Assembly (NCBI GenBank): GCA_020024285.1
Contig: JAHHTZ010000004.1
Location: 62,001-126,000 of the forward strand
DNA length: 64,000 bases
Reading direction: 5' to 3'
From: Oscillospiraceae bacterium
GTDB lineage: Bacteria; Bacillota; Clostridia; Oscillospirales; Ruminococcaceae
Shown here: positions 61,725 to 64,000 of the stretch, in pieces
Numbering within the stretch: position 1 is the first letter of the stretch
Layout of the letters: the number at the start of each line of letters is the position of its first letter
Made by a program: the position numbers and the translations under genes
Notes under the pieces: generated by a model
Told to the model about the DNA's origin: nothing
The model's database searches: none
The model's input: only the letters and a program-made list of their open reading frames with translations

Positions 61725-61760
61725 AAAAAGAACGCATCGGAAATCCGATGCGTTCTTTTT
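61725..61760. terminator. Terminator between M18 gene and membrane protein gene
   Basis: AAAAAGAACGCATCGG-AAAT-CCGATGCGTTCTTTTT; bidirectional. Confidence 0.9.
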
Positions 61761-61785
61761 GCTGTTTTTCGGGAATCGCTTGGCT

Positions 61786-62292
61786 TTATCCGGATACCAT
61801 CCGAGCAAGCCATACGACGGCGAAGCCGACCAACAGGCACACAGGCAGACCGAGCCCCATGCCGAAAATGCCGATCTTGAAGTGAAAGCCGTAGTCGTGG
61901 TACGCGTCGGTCATGTCCTCCGTCCCTGGGAGCATCACTTTTTTGCTGTGGCAAAACCAAAGCCAGTCGATCACGAAGGTATCATACCAGTTCACCGTCA
62001 GCCACAGACCATAGCTGAGGAAAAAGCCCTCCCCAAACGTCCTTGCTCCGTTGAGGAACACGAGCGCCAGCGCCAGAAGGACTGTGATCGTCAGGATCGC
62101 GACCGACTTTCGGACGAGGACAGCAGGCGGGAGCTTTTTCTGTTCGGCGCAGATCAGCCCCAGCTCTCTGGCGCGCGCCCGAATCGCGGGCGGATAGTCG
62201 GAAAGCCATGCCAGCGGGTTTCGGATGACGGACGGCACAACGACGATTGTAAAAAGCAGGCACCCAACCACTGCTTCCATCCAGAATATCAT
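61786..62292 (-). CDS. Membrane protein of unknown function
   Basis: The 168-residue protein has four hydrophobic segments (about 5-22, 62-82, 85-105, 145-165) and a conserved-looking loop NWYDTFVIDWLWFCHSKKVMLPGTEDM. I do not know the family name. Ribosome site GGAGGCGAG lies 7 nt before the ATG. Its 5' leader contains a cluster of hairpins. Single gene, opposed by the M18 gene. Confidence 0.75.
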   Translation of the reverse strand: MIFWMEAVVGCLLFTIVVVPSVIRNPLAWLSDYPPAIRARARELGLICAEQKKLPPAVLVRKSVAILTITVLLALALVFLNGARTFGEGFFLSYGLWLTVNWYDTFVIDWLWFCHSKKVMLPGTEDMTDAYHDYGFHFKIGIFGMGLGLPVCLLVGFAVVWLARMVSG

Positions 62293-62311
62293 GTTCTCGC
62301 CTCCTGTACAC

Positions 62312-62428
62312 GTATTTCATGCTGACGCATGAAATACTACGAGGATGACGCAGTTCACGCTGGCGCATGAACTGGCACATCCTCGGCTTGGTTCGGAAGT
62401 ACACATAGTTCATGCTAAAGCATGAACT
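62312..62428. repeat. Cluster of three related hairpins (TTCAyGC-N4-GCATGAA)
   Basis: Three hairpins share one core: GTATTTCATGC/GCATGAAATAC (62312-62337), CAGTTCACGC/GCATGAACTG (62351-62374) and AGTTCATGC/GCATGAACT (62407-62428), with 4-nt loops TGAC, TGGC, TAAA. The middle one is enclosed by GAGGATG/CATCCTC (62341-62347 and 62378-62384). This looks like a REP-like extragenic palindrome family. Confidence 0.75.
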
Positions 62429-62441
62429 GCCTTCTCGTTGC

Positions 62442-62466
62442 AAAAACAGCCTGAAAGGCTATTTTT
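62442..62466 (-). terminator. Terminator after M24 peptidase gene
   Basis: Leftward AAAAATAGCC-TTTCA-GGCTGTTTTT directly after the stop codon. Confidence 0.8.
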
Positions 62467-62467
62467 G

Positions 62468-64000
62468 TTATATGGCTTTCGTTGCCTTTTCGAGCCACTG
62501 TTTTGCACGGGCGCTGACGTGCGGTGCAACCGTTTCGTAAACATGCTTATGGTAATCGTTGAGCCACTTGATCTCTGCGGCAGTCATCAGGGACAGGTCG
62601 AGGCAGGTGGTGTCGATTGGAACCACGGTGAAGGTTTCAAAGTGGTAGAACTGACCGTACTCCGTTTTCTCGCCCTTGCGTACCACAACGGCGTTTTCGG
62701 TGCGGATGCCGTGCGAGCCTTCGGTATAGATGCCCGGCTCGATGGTGAGCACCATGCCCTCCTTGAGCGGAACATCGCTGCGGAAGCTCTGCGGACCCTC
62801 GTGGACATTGAGCAGGTAGCCCACGCCGTGACCGGTTCCGCAGCGGTAATCGAGTCCGAGCTGCCAGAGGTTGTTGCGGGAGAGAATATCAAGCTCACGT
62901 CCGCAGATGCCCTCTTTCCAGTGCGCGGTGGTCAGTGCGATCACGCTCTTGAGAACGATGGTGAAGTCGCGGCGTTCCTCGTCGGTGATTTCACCCAGTG
63001 CAAAGGTTCGGGTGGTGTCGGTCGTGCCCATCAGGTACTGACCGCCGCTGTCGTTGAGCAGCAGGTGGCTGCGCTCGATCTTCTTTGCGGTGTCAGGCTG
63101 CGGTGCGTAGTGCATCATTGCAGCGTTTTCGCGGTAGCCGATGATGGAGATGAAGCTGTCCCCCTTAAAGTTCGGCTGCTGCTGACGGAAGGACAGAAGC
63201 TTCTCGGAGAGGGTCCATTCGGTGTGGGATGCGCCGTGTTCCATCTCCTCAAACAGCCAGCCGTAGAACTCTGCTTCGGCACAGCCATCGTAGAGGTAGG
63301 CTTTGAAGGTGTTTGCGGTTTCTGTTTCGTTTTTGCATGCCTTCATCAGCGGGATCGGGCTTGTTTTTTCCATCACGGTGAACTGTGGGTTGGAGGATAC
63401 TGCTTCATAAAGGCTGAAGTTTGCCTCCGCCTTGTCGCACAGTACTGCGAGCTTCTCGCCTTTCTTGGAAAGCTCGTCGAAAACATCCTCGTATGCGTGG
63501 ATCTCGACGCCGTTTTCCTTGAGGGTTTTTACCACAGCGCTTGGAACGCGGCTGCTGTCTGTATAGAGGATGGCTTCGCTCTGGGAAACAAATCCGTAAG
63601 AGATCAGCACCGGATTGCACATGACATCGTTTGCACGGATGTTGTAAAGCCATGCGATGTTGTCGAGCTTGCTGAGTACGAGCGCATCCGCCTCCTGCTT
63701 TTTAAGCTCCTCGCGCAGCTCCTTGAGCTTATCGGCGGTCGATTTTCCGCAGTATTCGAGCGGAAGATCGTAAACCTCGGTCAGCTCCTCCTTCGGGCGT
63801 TCCTCCCAGGTTTCGTTTGCATAGTCTACGTGGGTATTGATGGTGATGTTTTTCTTGTCCCACTCGTCCTTGAGCTTTTTGACATAGGCTGCGGAAAAGA
63901 GGCGTCCGTTGATGCCCACAACGGAGCCTTCGGGCAGATGCTCTGCAAGGTATTTCTGGATGGACGGCGTTTCCGGCTCGGACGCCTTAAAGAGGATGCC
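62468..64000 (-). CDS. M24 family aminopeptidase P, N-terminus cut by window edge
   Basis: The visible 510 residues lack the N-terminus, which lies beyond 64000; the frame is open to the edge (FKASEPETPSIQKYLAEHL). There is a creatinase N-terminal-like domain, a second such domain (LKELREELKKQEADALVLSKLDNIAWLYNIRANDV) and the catalytic pita-bread fold with five metal ligands: LNDSGG, GTTDTTRT, GTGHGVG, TIEPGIYTEG and GIRTENAVVV. The two-domain N-terminus is that of the long Xaa-Pro aminopeptidase form (about 590 residues). It cuts X-Pro bonds in peptides. Confidence 0.95.
   Translation of the reverse strand, partial: GILFKASEPETPSIQKYLAEHLPEGSVVGINGRLFSAAYVKKLKDEWDKKNITINTHVDYANETWEERPKEELTEVYDLPLEYCGKSTADKLKELREELKKQEADALVLSKLDNIAWLYNIRANDVMCNPVLISYGFVSQSEAILYTDSSRVPSAVVKTLKENGVEIHAYEDVFDELSKKGEKLAVLCDKAEANFSLYEAVSSNPQFTVMEKTSPIPLMKACKNETETANTFKAYLYDGCAEAEFYGWLFEEMEHGASHTEWTLSEKLLSFRQQQPNFKGDSFISIIGYRENAAMMHYAPQPDTAKKIERSHLLLNDSGGQYLMGTTDTTRTFALGEITDEERRDFTIVLKSVIALTTAHWKEGICGRELDILSRNNLWQLGLDYRCGTGHGVGYLLNVHEGPQSFRSDVPLKEGMVLTIEPGIYTEGSHGIRTENAVVVRKGEKTEYGQFYHFETFTVVPIDTTCLDLSLMTAAEIKWLNDYHKHVYETVAPHVSARAKQWLEKATKAI

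Noticed and set aside
62312..62428. CRISPR array
   Set aside because: The repeats are palindromic with uneven short spacers and only three copies; no cas genes are present.

Overview
The window looks like a chromosome segment of a strictly anaerobic, gut-type Firmicute of class Clostridia, probably near Oscillospiraceae/Ruminococcaceae. The reasons are clostridial-style AGGAGG ribosome sites, sigma-A promoters with 17-bp spacers, T-box/TPP/preQ1/yybP-ykoY RNA switches, a hybrid-cluster protein, a Feo iron system, two peptide ABC importers, many peptidases and no respiratory genes. No rRNA, prophage, transposase or CRISPR array was seen. Family assignments come from motifs read by eye, not from searches.

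Layout. 1-640: the 5' end of a thiamine/precursor ABC transporter operon under a TPP riboswitch. 0.8-5 kb: an unknown small protein, hcp and a GLUG-repeat surface protein. 5.2-7.9 kb: a three-gene operon (26-aa membrane peptide, Cys-tailed small membrane protein, P1B-type ATPase) that resembles the ferrosome (fez) operons. 7.9-11.8 kb: an EAL-type c-di-GMP protein and a dicarboxylate/amino-acid symporter. 11.9-24.2 kb: a 12-kb leftward locus of PucR regulator, DUF1177 protein, dipeptide ABC importer and three tandem M20 peptidases, apparently a dedicated peptide uptake and degradation pathway. 24.5-31 kb: DUF4097 protein, then a metal block of ZupT, flavodoxin, DUF2325, AraC regulator, FeoB-associated Cys-rich protein, FeoB and FeoA.

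31-36.2 kb: pheST under a T-box, nfo and tRNA-Ser(GCU). 36.2-38.1 kb: a visibly AT-richer patch after the tRNA with an orphan protein and a methyltransferase. 38.3-46.3 kb: a leftward operon of serine hydrolase, small membrane protein and OppABCDF. 46.9-51.9 kb: a radical SAM protein, a Na/Pi cotransporter behind a yybP-ykoY (Mn2+) riboswitch, an SMI1/KNR4 protein, mtnN and xpt. 52.1-54.4 kb: a preQ1-I riboswitch controlling a queuine-lyase-like radical SAM enzyme, a YhhQ transporter and a YwlG-type protein. 54.4-58.3 kb: PAP2 phosphatase with a DUF368 (PopT-like) protein, DUF308 protein, proC, and a DUF2752/DUF4234 pair. 58.5-64 kb: M3, M18 and M24 peptidases with a membrane protein.

Two themes tie the window together. 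The first is peptide scavenging: two ABC importers, three M20 enzymes, M3, M18 and M24 peptidases and a serine hydrolase. The second is metal homeostasis: the fez-like operon, Feo, ZupT, flavodoxin and the Mn2+ riboswitch. The most notable observations are the in-frame UGA with a following hairpin in the FeoB-associated Cys-rich gene (possible selenocysteine), the fez-like operon, a shared TTAG-N6-CTAA operator at feoA, feoB and DUF2325, a 21-bp-spaced direct repeat upstream of the DUF2325/flavodoxin genes, and the preQ1-switched salvage operon.
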